A DNA stretch of 64,000 bases. Source: Pseudomonadota bacterium (GTDB lineage Bacteria > Pseudomonadota > Gammaproteobacteria > Burkholderiales > Burkholderiaceae_E). Below, one piece after another: positions 56,730 through 64,000 of this stretch. Both the position numbers and the translations under genes were made by a program. The notes beneath the pieces were generated by a model. The model did not search any database and had not been told where the DNA came from. It was given only the letters and a program-made list of their open reading frames with translations. The stretch's first letter is position 1. Every line of letters begins with the position of its first letter. The DNA lies in assembly GCA_023388075.1 (NCBI GenBank), contig JAEWGX010000130.1, positions 14,971 to 78,970 on the forward strand. The letters are read 5' to 3'.

Positions 56730-57218
56730 ATGAAACTCTACGCATCAGTCGCGTTTGCGACCGGCGCGCTTGCGCTGGTGGCGTCGTCGTTGGCGTTGGC
56801 CCAGGGCAATCCCACCTCGCGAATGATCTGCAACAGCCTTGGCGGCAACGCGCTCGAACCCTTGCCGGACGGCCGGGCGCTCCAGGTGATCAGCCTGAGC
56901 TGCCGCGTCGAGATGGGGCCGATGGCCCAGGGGGTGATGACCGGCTCGCAGATCTACGAGTTCCAGGGACCGAACGGCTCGCACCTGGCGGGCGAGGGCG
57001 TCGTGCGCAGTCCCGCCGGCGTCCTGGTCTACCGCACCGACGAGGGCACGACCACGCTGAAGATGGCCGACGGCAAGGTCGTCGGCGCGGCCTCGTCCGG
57101 CAGGGGCGTCTACCGGAGCGCCTACGGCTCGGTCGCCGGGTTCGCCGGCAAATCCTACAGCTACAAGACCATGGCCACGGGTCTCAACCAGTTCGTGATC
57201 GAAGTGACCGACGACTGA
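56730..57218 (+). CDS. Secreted protein of unknown function, 162 aa
   Basis: Not recognised. ATG 56730 with ACAGGAG upstream. A Sec signal peptide (ASVAFATGALALVASSLALA) is probably cleaved before QGNPTS. The mature part of about 137 residues looks like an all-beta periplasmic domain: MICNSLGGNALEPLPDG, LQVISLSCRVEMGPMAQG, several Gly/Ser/Tyr-rich strands and GLNQFVIEVTDD. Two cysteines could form a disulfide. It is a single gene. Confidence 0.72.
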   Translation: MKLYASVAFATGALALVASSLALAQGNPTSRMICNSLGGNALEPLPDGRALQVISLSCRVEMGPMAQGVMTGSQIYEFQGPNGSHLAGEGVVRSPAGVLVYRTDEGTTTLKMADGKVVGAASSGRGVYRSAYGSVAGFAGKSYSYKTMATGLNQFVIEVTDD

Positions 57219-57323
57219 ACCCCTCCGACTGAGCCCCTTCGATCGATCGCCCCTGCCGACCATGGGAGAATGGGTCGCGGCACCTCCGCCCCGGTGCCGC
57301 GCACCCGACGCGCGGAGGATCCC

Positions 57324-58103
57324 ATGAGCGACCGCATGCCTGCCCTCTTCCTTGGCCACGGCAACCCCATGAACGCGATCGCGAACAACGACTACACGGC
57401 GGCCTGGTCGGCGCTGGGCGTCGCGCTGCCCCGGCCCGAAGCCGTTCTCTGCGTCTCCGCCCACTGGTATCGCCCGGGCGCCGCCGTCACGGCGATGGAG
57501 CGCCCCCGCACCATCCACGACTTCGGCGGGTTTCCGCAACCGCTCTACGAGGTGCAGTACCCGGCACCGGGCGATCCGGCGCTGGCCCGACGGGTTGCGG
57601 CGCTGCTCGCGCCGGAGGCGGTGGAACCGGATGCGCAATGGGGGCTGGATCATGGCACCTGGTCGGTGCTCATGCACGTCTTTCCCGAGGCCGACATTCC
57701 GGTGCTGCAACTGGCCATCGACGAGCCGAAGCCGTCCGCCTGGCACTTCGACTTCGCCCGCCGGCTGCAGCCGCTGCGCGACGAAGGCGTGCTGGTGATG
57801 GGCAGCGGCAACCTGGTCCACAACCTGCACACCTACGCCTGGGGACGGCATGGAGTCGAGCCCTTCGACTGGGCGTTGCGGTTCGAAGCCTTCGCGCGGG
57901 AACGGATGAGCGCCGGCGACTTCGCCCCACTGGTCGCCTACGAGACCCTCGGGCGCGACGCGATGCTGTCGGCACCGACGCCGGACCACTATCTGCCGCT
58001 GCTCTACGTGCTTGCCCAACGGCAGGGCGACGAGCCGATCTCCTATCCGGTCGAGGGCTTCGACGGCGGCTCGATCTCCATGCTGGCGGTGCAGATCGGC
58101 TGA
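57324..58103 (+). CDS. 4,5-DOPA dioxygenase extradiol-like protein (YgiD/LigB family)
   Basis: 259 residues of the class III extradiol dioxygenase fold. Members are metal enzymes; YgiD cleaves L-DOPA in vitro, and the physiological substrate is usually unknown. Metal ligands are in FLGHGNPMNAI, CVSAHWYRPG and the terminal His of VMGSGNLVHNLHTY. IHDFGGFPQPLYEVQYPAPG and WGLDHGTWSVL are YgiD motifs. ATG 57324 follows GGAGG. Confidence 0.88.
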   Translation: MSDRMPALFLGHGNPMNAIANNDYTAAWSALGVALPRPEAVLCVSAHWYRPGAAVTAMERPRTIHDFGGFPQPLYEVQYPAPGDPALARRVAALLAPEAVEPDAQWGLDHGTWSVLMHVFPEADIPVLQLAIDEPKPSAWHFDFARRLQPLRDEGVLVMGSGNLVHNLHTYAWGRHGVEPFDWALRFEAFARERMSAGDFAPLVAYETLGRDAMLSAPTPDHYLPLLYVLAQRQGDEPISYPVEGFDGGSISMLAVQIG

Positions 58104-58224
58104 TCCGGCCCGCGACCCCGGCGGCGTTCGAGCCGGGATGCCCTCGGCGGCGGCGAGCCGCCTCCGATAAACTCCCGGCCTCGGGCCGCACCTCGTCACG
58201 GCCCGCCTCCAAGGGGATCCTGGC

Positions 58225-59127
58225 ATGAAACACAACATCGGCATGATCGGCATCGGCATGATGGGTCATGGCATCGCGCGCAACCTCCTCAAGCACGGCC
58301 ATGCCCTGACGGTCCTGGAGCATCCCGGCAACCAGCCGCTCGCGGAGCTGCTGGCCGCGGGCGCGGCCACCGCCACCGATCCCGCGCGGCTTGCCGCGGC
58401 GGTCGATGTCGTCATCCTGTGCGTGACCGGCACGCCGCAGGTCGAGGCGGTGCTTCTCGGCGAGGGTGGCGAGAGTGGCGATGCCGGCAAGGGCGGCGTG
58501 CTCGCCGGCCTGCGCGAGGGCACGGTCGTCATCGATTGCTCCACCGCCGTGCCCACCTCCACCGAGCGGGTGGCACGGGCGGTGCAGGCGGCAGGCGGCC
58601 GTTTTCTCGATGCGCCGATGACCCGCACGCCGAAGGAGGCCGCGGAGGGCCGTCTCAACCTGCTGGTGGGTGGCGATGCCGAGCTCTTCGCCCGCATGCG
58701 GCCGCTGCTCGCCTGCTTCGCGGAAAACATCACGCACGTCGGGCCGATCGGTGCCGGGCATCGGATGAAGCTGCTGCACAACTACGTCTCGCTCGGCACC
58801 ATCGCGCTGATCGCGGAGGCCGCGGCCTGTGCCCAGCGGGGCGGGGTCGGCATGGAGGTCTTCGTCGACGTGCTCGCCAAGGGCGGCGGCGGCGGCGTGG
58901 CGCTGGAGCGGCTGCGGGGGCAGTTGCTGGCGAACGACCCCTCGGGCCTGCGCTTCTCGCTCGCCAACGCGCAGAAGGACATCGGCTACTACTCGGCCAT
59001 GGCCGATGACGGCGGCGCGGTGAAGGAGATCGCCGCCGCGGTGCTCGAGACGTACCGGGCGGCGGCTACCCAGGCCGGCGCCCAGGCGCTGGTGCCCGAG
59101 CTGGTGAACCTGCTCGCGAAGCGATAA
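58225..59127 (+). CDS. 3-Hydroxyisobutyrate dehydrogenase-family NAD(P)-dependent oxidoreductase
   Basis: 300 residues. Rossmann GMIGIGMMGHGIARNLLKHG, substrate signature DAPMTRTPKEAAEGRLNLLVGG (in parts) and catalytic lysine in GAGHRMKLLHNY match beta-hydroxyacid dehydrogenases such as 3-hydroxyisobutyrate or tartronate-semialdehyde reductases and GLYR-type enzymes. The substrate cannot be told. An internal glycine-rich run (GEGGESGDAGKGG) is an insertion in a surface loop. It lies 121 nt after the DODA-like gene. Confidence 0.85.
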   Translation: MKHNIGMIGIGMMGHGIARNLLKHGHALTVLEHPGNQPLAELLAAGAATATDPARLAAAVDVVILCVTGTPQVEAVLLGEGGESGDAGKGGVLAGLREGTVVIDCSTAVPTSTERVARAVQAAGGRFLDAPMTRTPKEAAEGRLNLLVGGDAELFARMRPLLACFAENITHVGPIGAGHRMKLLHNYVSLGTIALIAEAAACAQRGGVGMEVFVDVLAKGGGGGVALERLRGQLLANDPSGLRFSLANAQKDIGYYSAMADDGGAVKEIAAAVLETYRAAATQAGAQALVPELVNLLAKR

Positions 59128-59213
59128 GGCCGCGTCGCGACTCCGCCGCGATAGGGCGGCGCCGCGACGCCAGGTTGCACCGGCCGGGATGGCGCGAGGC
59201 CGGCCCGGGATGG

Positions 59214-60629
59214 CTACGCCGCGCGCGGCCGCCTGATCGCGAGCAGCAGCAATGCGCCGGTGGCCAGCACCGCCACCCCGATCCAGGCGGCGTTCAGGCC
59301 GCCGAGCTCCTGGCCGTAGACGTAGGACAGGCTCGACCACAGCATGTAGGCGCAGACCGCGCAGAAGATGATCGGCAGCACCGGATAGAGCGGCACGCGG
59401 AACGGGCGCGGCACGTCCGGCTCCCGCGAGCGCAGCACGAAGAGCGAGATGCCGGTCAGCAGGAAGAACAGCCAGAAGACCGGCGCGGTGAACTCCACCA
59501 TCGCCTTGAAGCCGCTGCCGCCCGCCGCGCCGATCACCACCAGCACGATGGCCAGCGCGCTCTGCAGCAGCAGCGCGGTAGTGGGCGTGTCGCGAACATC
59601 GTCCCAGCGGCCGAGCCACGACAGCACCGGCCAGTCCCGGCCGACGGCGTAGTTGGTGCGCGCACCGACGATCATGGTCGCGTTGATGCTGGTGAGGGCG
59701 GCGATCGCCACCATGATCGAGATCAGGGTGCCGCCCACCGGCCCGAAGGCGCGCCCGAGCAGGTCCGCGGCCAGGGCTTCGGACTTCGCCATGCCTTCGA
59801 CGCCCAGCCCCTGCAGGTAGGCCCAGTTCACCGCCAGGTAGAGCGCGGTGATGATCAGGATCGACAGCACCAGCGCCTTGACCATGTTGCGCCGCTCGTC
59901 CTTGAGCTCCGCGCTTATGTAGGCTGCTTCGTTCCATCCGCCGTAGGTGAGCAGCACGAAGACCATCGCCATGCCGAAGGCGGCGAGCGACGGGGCCGAC
60001 GCCGCCGTCGCGGCCGCCGGCGCCGCGGCCGGGCTGCCGCCGCCCAGCGTCAGGTAGAGGCCGGCCACGCCGACCAGCATCAGCCCCGCCACTTCGAGCA
60101 GGGTGAGCCAGGTCTGCGCGGCCGCGCCGCTGCGAATGCCGCGCAGATTCACCCAGGTGAGCACCGCGATGGCCAGGGCGGCATAGATCGACGAGCTCTG
60201 CGCCCCCAGCGGCAGCACCTGTCCCATGTAGTCGCCGAAGACGAAGCCGAGCAGGGCGATCGAGCCGGTGGTGATCACCGAGAAGCGCGCCCAGGCGAAC
60301 AGGAAGGAGACGCGGTCGCCGTAGGCGCGGCGCAGGAAGTGGTAGTCGCCGCCCGCGCTCGGGAAGGCGGTGGCGAGCTCGGCATAGCAGAGCGCTCCGA
60401 TGAGAGAGATGATGCCGCCCAGCACCCAGGCGGCCATCATCCAGCCGCCGCTGCCGGTCATGGCGGCGACCAGCGAAGGCGCCTTGAAGATACCGGCGCC
60501 GATCACGATGCCGACGATGATCGCGACCGCCTCCCGCAGGCCCAGCACGGCATGGGGACCGGAAGCGGCGGAGGGGGGACCGGGTGGGGTCTGCGCCCGC
60601 TGGTCACGACTCAAGGGAACACTGCTCAT
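59214..60629 (-). CDS. APC-family amino acid permease
   Basis: 471 residues and about 12 transmembrane helices. TM1 contains VAIIVGIVIGAGIFKAPSLV, the broken-helix GxG motif binding the substrate backbone. GALCYAELATAFPSAGGDYHFL and YISAELKDERRNMVKAL are APC motifs. It resembles LAT-like/YkbA-type transporters, and the substrate is unknown. An Ala/Pro-rich loop lies near the middle. It is convergent with the oxidoreductase gene. Confidence 0.88.
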   Translation of the reverse strand: MSSVPLSRDQRAQTPPGPPSAASGPHAVLGLREAVAIIVGIVIGAGIFKAPSLVAAMTGSGGWMMAAWVLGGIISLIGALCYAELATAFPSAGGDYHFLRRAYGDRVSFLFAWARFSVITTGSIALLGFVFGDYMGQVLPLGAQSSSIYAALAIAVLTWVNLRGIRSGAAAQTWLTLLEVAGLMLVGVAGLYLTLGGGSPAAAPAAATAASAPSLAAFGMAMVFVLLTYGGWNEAAYISAELKDERRNMVKALVLSILIITALYLAVNWAYLQGLGVEGMAKSEALAADLLGRAFGPVGGTLISIMVAIAALTSINATMIVGARTNYAVGRDWPVLSWLGRWDDVRDTPTTALLLQSALAIVLVVIGAAGGSGFKAMVEFTAPVFWLFFLLTGISLFVLRSREPDVPRPFRVPLYPVLPIIFCAVCAYMLWSSLSYVYGQELGGLNAAWIGVAVLATGALLLLAIRRPRAA

Positions 60630-60723
60630 CGGGGGAATCTCCGGCTAGGCTTGGCAGGGCGCGAGCGGGGCGCGGGCCGGCGTGGGCCGGACCGGCGCGT
60701 GGCTCGGCCCATCTCGAAGCGAC

Positions 60724-61623
60724 TCAGGGACTGGTCCGCGAAGCGGTGAAGGGCTGCTCGCGGCCGTCGCCACCGATCACGGTGCCGGACATCCTGCCGT
60801 CATGGCCAGCCGTCCCCTTGAAGCGGTAGAGCGATCCTCGGCCATCGGCGACGGCAAACCGGATGGCGCCGCCGGACAGTCCCACGTCGCTCACCACCGC
60901 TGGCCGGTCACCCCAGGTCGCCCGGGCTTCCAGCTCCTGGTATTCCTGCTTCAGCTCGAGCTGAAGCGGATCGCCGCCGCCGGCAGGCTCGACCCGCCAG
61001 GTCCCGCCCACCTGCGCGGGCACGACCCAGAACAGCGCGTCGTGGCCGCCGATCGTGCGCTTCTCGTCGGGGCGCCAGTTGCCCATGGTGAACTGGTGCG
61101 AGGCGAGCCGGGTGCCCGGCTTCATCTTGAGCAGCTGCGGCCGCAGCTTCTCGTTCAGCGTCGGCAGCAGGTACATCGTCACCACGTCGGCGTCGGAGAA
61201 GTCGGTCTCGAACAGGTCCCCCTGGACGAAGCGAACGTTCTTCACGCCTTCGCGGGCGGCGTTGCGATTGGAGACCTCCACCATCTTCGGGTTGTACTCG
61301 ATGCCCATCGCCTGGGCGCCGCGCTTGGCGGCGGCGATGGCGATGCGCCCGTCACCGGACCCGAGGTCGACCAGCTTGTCGCCTTCCTTCACCTTGGCCA
61401 TCTCGAGCATGGCCTCCACCACCTCCGGCGGCGTGGGCACCCAGACGACATCCTTGCCGGGTTGGCCGGACTGCGGCTCGAACGATTCCTCTGCTGTCGC
61501 CGCCCCCTGCTCCGCAGTCTTCTGCGCGAGACCGGCCAGCGGAAGCGATGCGAGGCCCGCGAACGCGATCGCCGCTGCTGCCAGCCGCGCCTGCCGCGGC
61601 ATCTCGATCCCGAAAGCTTGCAT
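60724..61623 (-). CDS. Exported class I SAM-dependent methyltransferase-fold protein
   Basis: 299 residues from ATG 61623, which has an excellent AGGAGAGGAG ribosome binding site. It begins with a signal peptide ([19 protein letters not shown], cleavage before QKTAEQ). The catalytic-type domain follows at about 60-210: [20 protein letters not shown] motif [24 protein letters not shown]-like [13 protein letters not shown] and motif [20 protein letters not shown]-terminal beta domain of about 80 residues ends the protein. SAM is not known to be abundant in the periplasm, so the activity and true location are open questions. Confidence 0.8.
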   Translation of the reverse strand: MQAFGIEMPRQARLAAAAIAFAGLASLPLAGLAQKTAEQGAATAEESFEPQSGQPGKDVVWVPTPPEVVEAMLEMAKVKEGDKLVDLGSGDGRIAIAAAKRGAQAMGIEYNPKMVEVSNRNAAREGVKNVRFVQGDLFETDFSDADVVTMYLLPTLNEKLRPQLLKMKPGTRLASHQFTMGNWRPDEKRTIGGHDALFWVVPAQVGGTWRVEPAGGGDPLQLELKQEYQELEARATWGDRPAVVSDVGLSGGAIRFAVADGRGSLYRFKGTAGHDGRMSGTVIGGDGREQPFTASRTSP

Positions 61624-61734
61624 GCTCCTCTCCTGGGGTGTCATGAGGGTGGGCGGGCCGGCAATTATTGCACCCGACGACGGTCGACGCGACCGGATCC
61701 GGCGGGGCGCATCGGCGTGTGGGAAGATACTTGC

Positions 61735-62640
61735 ATGAACCCGCTCGAGGCAGCAATGACCCGCATCCGCGGACGTGCATTGCGTATCGTCTTCCCTGAA
61801 GCCGGCGACGACCGGATCCGCGCCGCGGCGGCCCGGCTGCGCGAAGCCGACCTGGCGGTCCCGATCCTGCTGGAAGGCGACCTCGCGGGCAGTCCACGCC
61901 TGGACGCCTACGCCGATGCCTACCTGAAGGCGCGCCCCGACGCCAATCCCCGGGTCGCCCGGCGGCTCGCGGCCAAGCCGCTCTTCCACGCCGGGCTGAT
62001 GGTCCGCAGCGGGGACGCCGAGGCGATGGTTGCCGGCGCCGCCACCCCGACGGCGCGCGTCATCGAGGCCGGGATGATGACGATCGGCCTCGCGCCGGGG
62101 ATCGCCACCGCCTCGAGCTTCTTCCTCATGGTGCTGCCCGATCGCCTGCTGGTATTCGCGGACTGCGCGGTCAACGTGGATCCCTCGCCCGCGGAGCTCG
62201 CGGACATCGCCATCGCCTCGGCCGCCAGCTGTCGCCAGGTGCTCGGCGAGGAGCCGCGGGTCGCCCTGCTCTCCTTCTCCACCCGCGGCAGCGCGCGCCA
62301 CCCGCATGCCGACAAGGTGCTGCAGGCGCTGGCGATCGCGCGCGAGCGGATGCCCGCGCTCGCCATCGACGGCGAGCTGCAGGCGGACGCCGCGCTCTCG
62401 CCGGCGGTGGCCGCGCGCAAGCTGGCCGCGCCGGGCGCGGTGGCCGGCCAGGCCAACGTGCTGGTGTTCCCGGACCTGGACGCCGGCAACATCGCCTACA
62501 AGCTCGTGCAGTACCTCGGCGGCGCCCAGGCGATCGGTCCGATCCTGCAGGGCTTCGACCGCCCGGTGAGCGACCTTTCCCGCGGCGCGAGCGTGGACGA
62601 CATCGTCGCCACCAGCGTCATCGCGCTTGCCCAGTCGTGA
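61735..62640 (+). CDS. pta: Phosphate acetyltransferase/butyryltransferase (single-domain Pta)
   Basis: Enzyme exchanging acetyl (or butyryl) between CoA and phosphate. It has 301 residues, only the catalytic PTA_PTB domain. Features are [21 protein letters not shown] at the start (in parts), [48 protein letters not shown] and [20 protein letters not shown] (20-residue core). It stands alone: no acetate kinase gene is adjacent. ATG 61735 is divergent from the methyltransferase gene. Confidence 0.9.
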   Translation: MNPLEAAMTRIRGRALRIVFPEAGDDRIRAAAARLREADLAVPILLEGDLAGSPRLDAYADAYLKARPDANPRVARRLAAKPLFHAGLMVRSGDAEAMVAGAATPTARVIEAGMMTIGLAPGIATASSFFLMVLPDRLLVFADCAVNVDPSPAELADIAIASAASCRQVLGEEPRVALLSFSTRGSARHPHADKVLQALAIARERMPALAIDGELQADAALSPAVAARKLAAPGAVAGQANVLVFPDLDAGNIAYKLVQYLGGAQAIGPILQGFDRPVSDLSRGASVDDIVATSVIALAQS

Positions 62641-62666
62641 CTGCGCCGCCGCCCGGAGCGCGCAGC

Positions 62667-63809
62667 TCAGCGCTGGTCGAGCGGCACGAAGTCCCGCGGC
62701 GCCGGCCCGTTGTAGAGCGTGAGCGGGCGGATCAGGATGTTCTGCTCCATCTGCTCGAGCACCTGCACCGTCCACCCGGGAACGCGGCCGATGGCGAAGA
62801 TCGGCACGAACAGGTCCTCCGGGATGCCGTTCAGGAAGTAGACGACGCCGGCGTAGAAATCCACGTTGACGTTGACCCCCAGCCGCGCGTACGGCTTCAT
62901 CGCCTGCACCAGCGCGTCCAGGATCTGGTACCACTGGGGCTGGCCCATCTGCCTGGACAACTGCTCGACGCCGGCGCGCATGTGGCGCGCGCGCGGATCC
63001 TCCGCCCGGTACACCCGGTGCCCGAAGCCCATCACCGCTTCGCGGTTGGCCCGCTTGCGCTTCACGTAGTCGGCGGCATTGGCCGGATCGCCGATCTCCT
63101 GCGCCATGCGCATCACGTTCTCCGCCGCGCCGCCATGGGCGGGCCCGGAGAGCGCGGCGATCGCGGCGGTCATCGCCGCATGCAGATTGGCATCGGTGCC
63201 GGCAACCACGCGTGCGGTGAAGGCGGAGGCATTGGAGCCGTGCTCGGCATGCAGCACCATGTCCATGTCCATCAGCCGGGCAGCCTCCGGCGTCGGCTCC
63301 TTGCCCTGCAGCATGTAGAGGAAGTTGGCGGCGTGGCCAAGCGACGGATCGGGCGCGACCGGATCCCGCCCATTGCGGATGTGCTCGTGGGCCGCCACGA
63401 TCATCGGCACCTGCGAGGTCAGCCGGATGCCCTTGCGCAGGATCGCTTCGGGCGAGTTGTCGCCCAGCTCCGGGTCGGTCGCCCCCAGCGCGGAAACCGC
63501 CGTGCGCAGCACCTCCATCGGGTGGGCGTGGCGCACCAGGCGGATGATCTCGTGGACGGCTTCGGGCAGCACGCGCGCGGCCTTGAGCTCGGCGTCGAAG
63601 CGCTCGAGCTCCAGGCGCCGAGGAAGCTCGCCCTTCATCAGCAGGTGGCAGACCTCCTCGAAGGTCGCCTGTTCGGCGAGGTCGTGGATCGAGTAGCCGC
63701 GGTAGCGCAGGTCGCCGGCCCGCCCGTCGATGTAGCACACGCGGGAGCGGTCGAAGTACACGCCCTTCAGCCCGCGATGGATCTCGATCTGTCCGGTCTC
63801 TTCGCTCAT
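62667..63809 (-). CDS. Citrate synthase / 2-methylcitrate synthase (short type)
   Basis: 380 residues, the short dimeric type. Catalytic residues are visible: the first His in VLHAEHGSNASAF, the second in VMGFGHRVYRAEDPRA and Asp in VNVDFYAGVVYFLNG. The start IEIHRGLKGVYFDRSRVCYIDG (in parts) resembles Bacillus-type CitZ and PrpC. Citrate versus methylcitrate use cannot be separated by eye. No other prp gene is adjacent, and the gene faces the pta gene (convergent). Confidence 0.9.
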   Translation of the reverse strand: MSEETGQIEIHRGLKGVYFDRSRVCYIDGRAGDLRYRGYSIHDLAEQATFEEVCHLLMKGELPRRLELERFDAELKAARVLPEAVHEIIRLVRHAHPMEVLRTAVSALGATDPELGDNSPEAILRKGIRLTSQVPMIVAAHEHIRNGRDPVAPDPSLGHAANFLYMLQGKEPTPEAARLMDMDMVLHAEHGSNASAFTARVVAGTDANLHAAMTAAIAALSGPAHGGAAENVMRMAQEIGDPANAADYVKRKRANREAVMGFGHRVYRAEDPRARHMRAGVEQLSRQMGQPQWYQILDALVQAMKPYARLGVNVNVDFYAGVVYFLNGIPEDLFVPIFAIGRVPGWTVQVLEQMEQNILIRPLTLYNGPAPRDFVPLDQR

Positions 63810-63881
63810 GCCTCGTCCCCGCCTCGTTCTCCGCGAGGCGCCATTGTAGGCGCGGCTGCGCCGCTGCCGCGGGCACAGCCC

Positions 63882-64000
63882 GTGCTTGGGCGCGTCGCCG
63901 TGCCCGCCACCCGCCTGCGCCCCGTCCTCCTCGCGTGCCTGCTGCCATTGTTCCTCGTGTCGGCGTGCGCGACGTCGGGCGCAGGCGATCGCCCCGGAAC
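63882..64000 (+). CDS. Lipoprotein, 5' part (cut by window end)
   Basis: An open frame from GTG 63882 (or GTG 63900) runs to the window end. It encodes a basic n-region (ATRLRPV), a hydrophobic core (LLACLLPLFLV) and a lipobox VSAC, followed by ATSGAGDRPG. This is a lipoprotein signal peptide, with cysteine as residue 1 of the mature protein. Family cannot be named from the fragment. It is divergent from the citrate synthase gene. Confidence 0.6.
   Translation, partial: MLGRVAVPATRLRPVLLACLLPLFLVSACATSGAGDRPG

Noticed and set aside
60724..63948. A 1074-codon open frame on the minus strand through three genes
   Set aside because: It is open because of GC-rich bias; its 3' part is the methyltransferase gene, but the remainder is out of frame with citrate synthase and antisense to pta, with Arg/Gly/Pro-rich sequence matching no family.

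Overview
The window is high-GC chromosomal DNA (about two thirds G+C by eye) from a betaproteobacterium, most likely of the Burkholderiales type. The basis is the gene order mnmG-rsmG-parA-parB-atpIBEFHAGDC-(SDR-like)-hemE-priA-rep, a phenylacetate operon with a TetR-type regulator, a heptosyltransferase paired with a DUF4254 gene, and strong GC-rich codon use. Genus cannot be named from this alone. There is no prophage, IS element, CRISPR array or rRNA; one tRNA is present.

Region 1 (1-17.7 kb, all + strand) is an origin-proximal housekeeping block: the end of mnmG, rsmG, parA/parB, the complete F1Fo ATP synthase operon behind a near-consensus sigma70 promoter, an SDR-like gene coupled to hemE, then priA and rep. 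The hemE-priA gap is unusually AT-rich and carries two perfect DnaA boxes and a long inverted repeat, so it is a candidate replication origin or DnaA-controlled site.

Region 2 (17.7-30 kb) is mixed: a membrane-anchored cytochrome c, a beta-CASP metallo-beta-lactamase nuclease, tRNA-Arg(CCG), a DUF454 membrane protein, a molybdate operon modE-modB-modA-modC with a palindromic ModE-type operator, a lone meta-cleavage-type hydratase, several unknown proteins, a patatin, a thioesterase, DUF4254 and a GT9 heptosyltransferase.

Region 3 (30-39.5 kb) concerns cofactors, metals and aromatics. A cobalamin riboswitch precedes a BtuB-like TonB receptor. Next come a DUF1932 dehydrogenase, a LigJ-type 4-oxalomesaconate hydratase, a VOC protein and a BtuF/FecB-like binding protein. 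A Fur-like palindrome lies before bfd and bfr, and 19 nt after bfr comes a self-sufficient (class VII, CYP116B-type) cytochrome P450 fused to an FMN/2Fe-2S reductase.

Region 4 (39.5-53.7 kb) is a branched-chain-type ABC transporter (livJ-H-M-G-F) followed by the phenylacetate operon paaG-I-K-A-B-C-D-E-R-Z. It activates phenylacetate to its CoA ester, epoxidises the ring, isomerises it to the oxepin, and hydrolyses and oxidises it. The later beta-oxidation genes paaF, paaH and paaJ are not in the window.

Region 5 (53.7-64 kb) holds a phospholipase D-like protein and a PrpF/LigU-type isomerase, a secreted unknown protein, a DODA/YgiD-type dioxygenase, a 3-hydroxyisobutyrate dehydrogenase-family enzyme, an APC permease, an exported SAM-methyltransferase-fold protein, a phosphate acetyl/butyryltransferase, a citrate (or methylcitrate) synthase, and the start of a lipoprotein gene cut by the window end.
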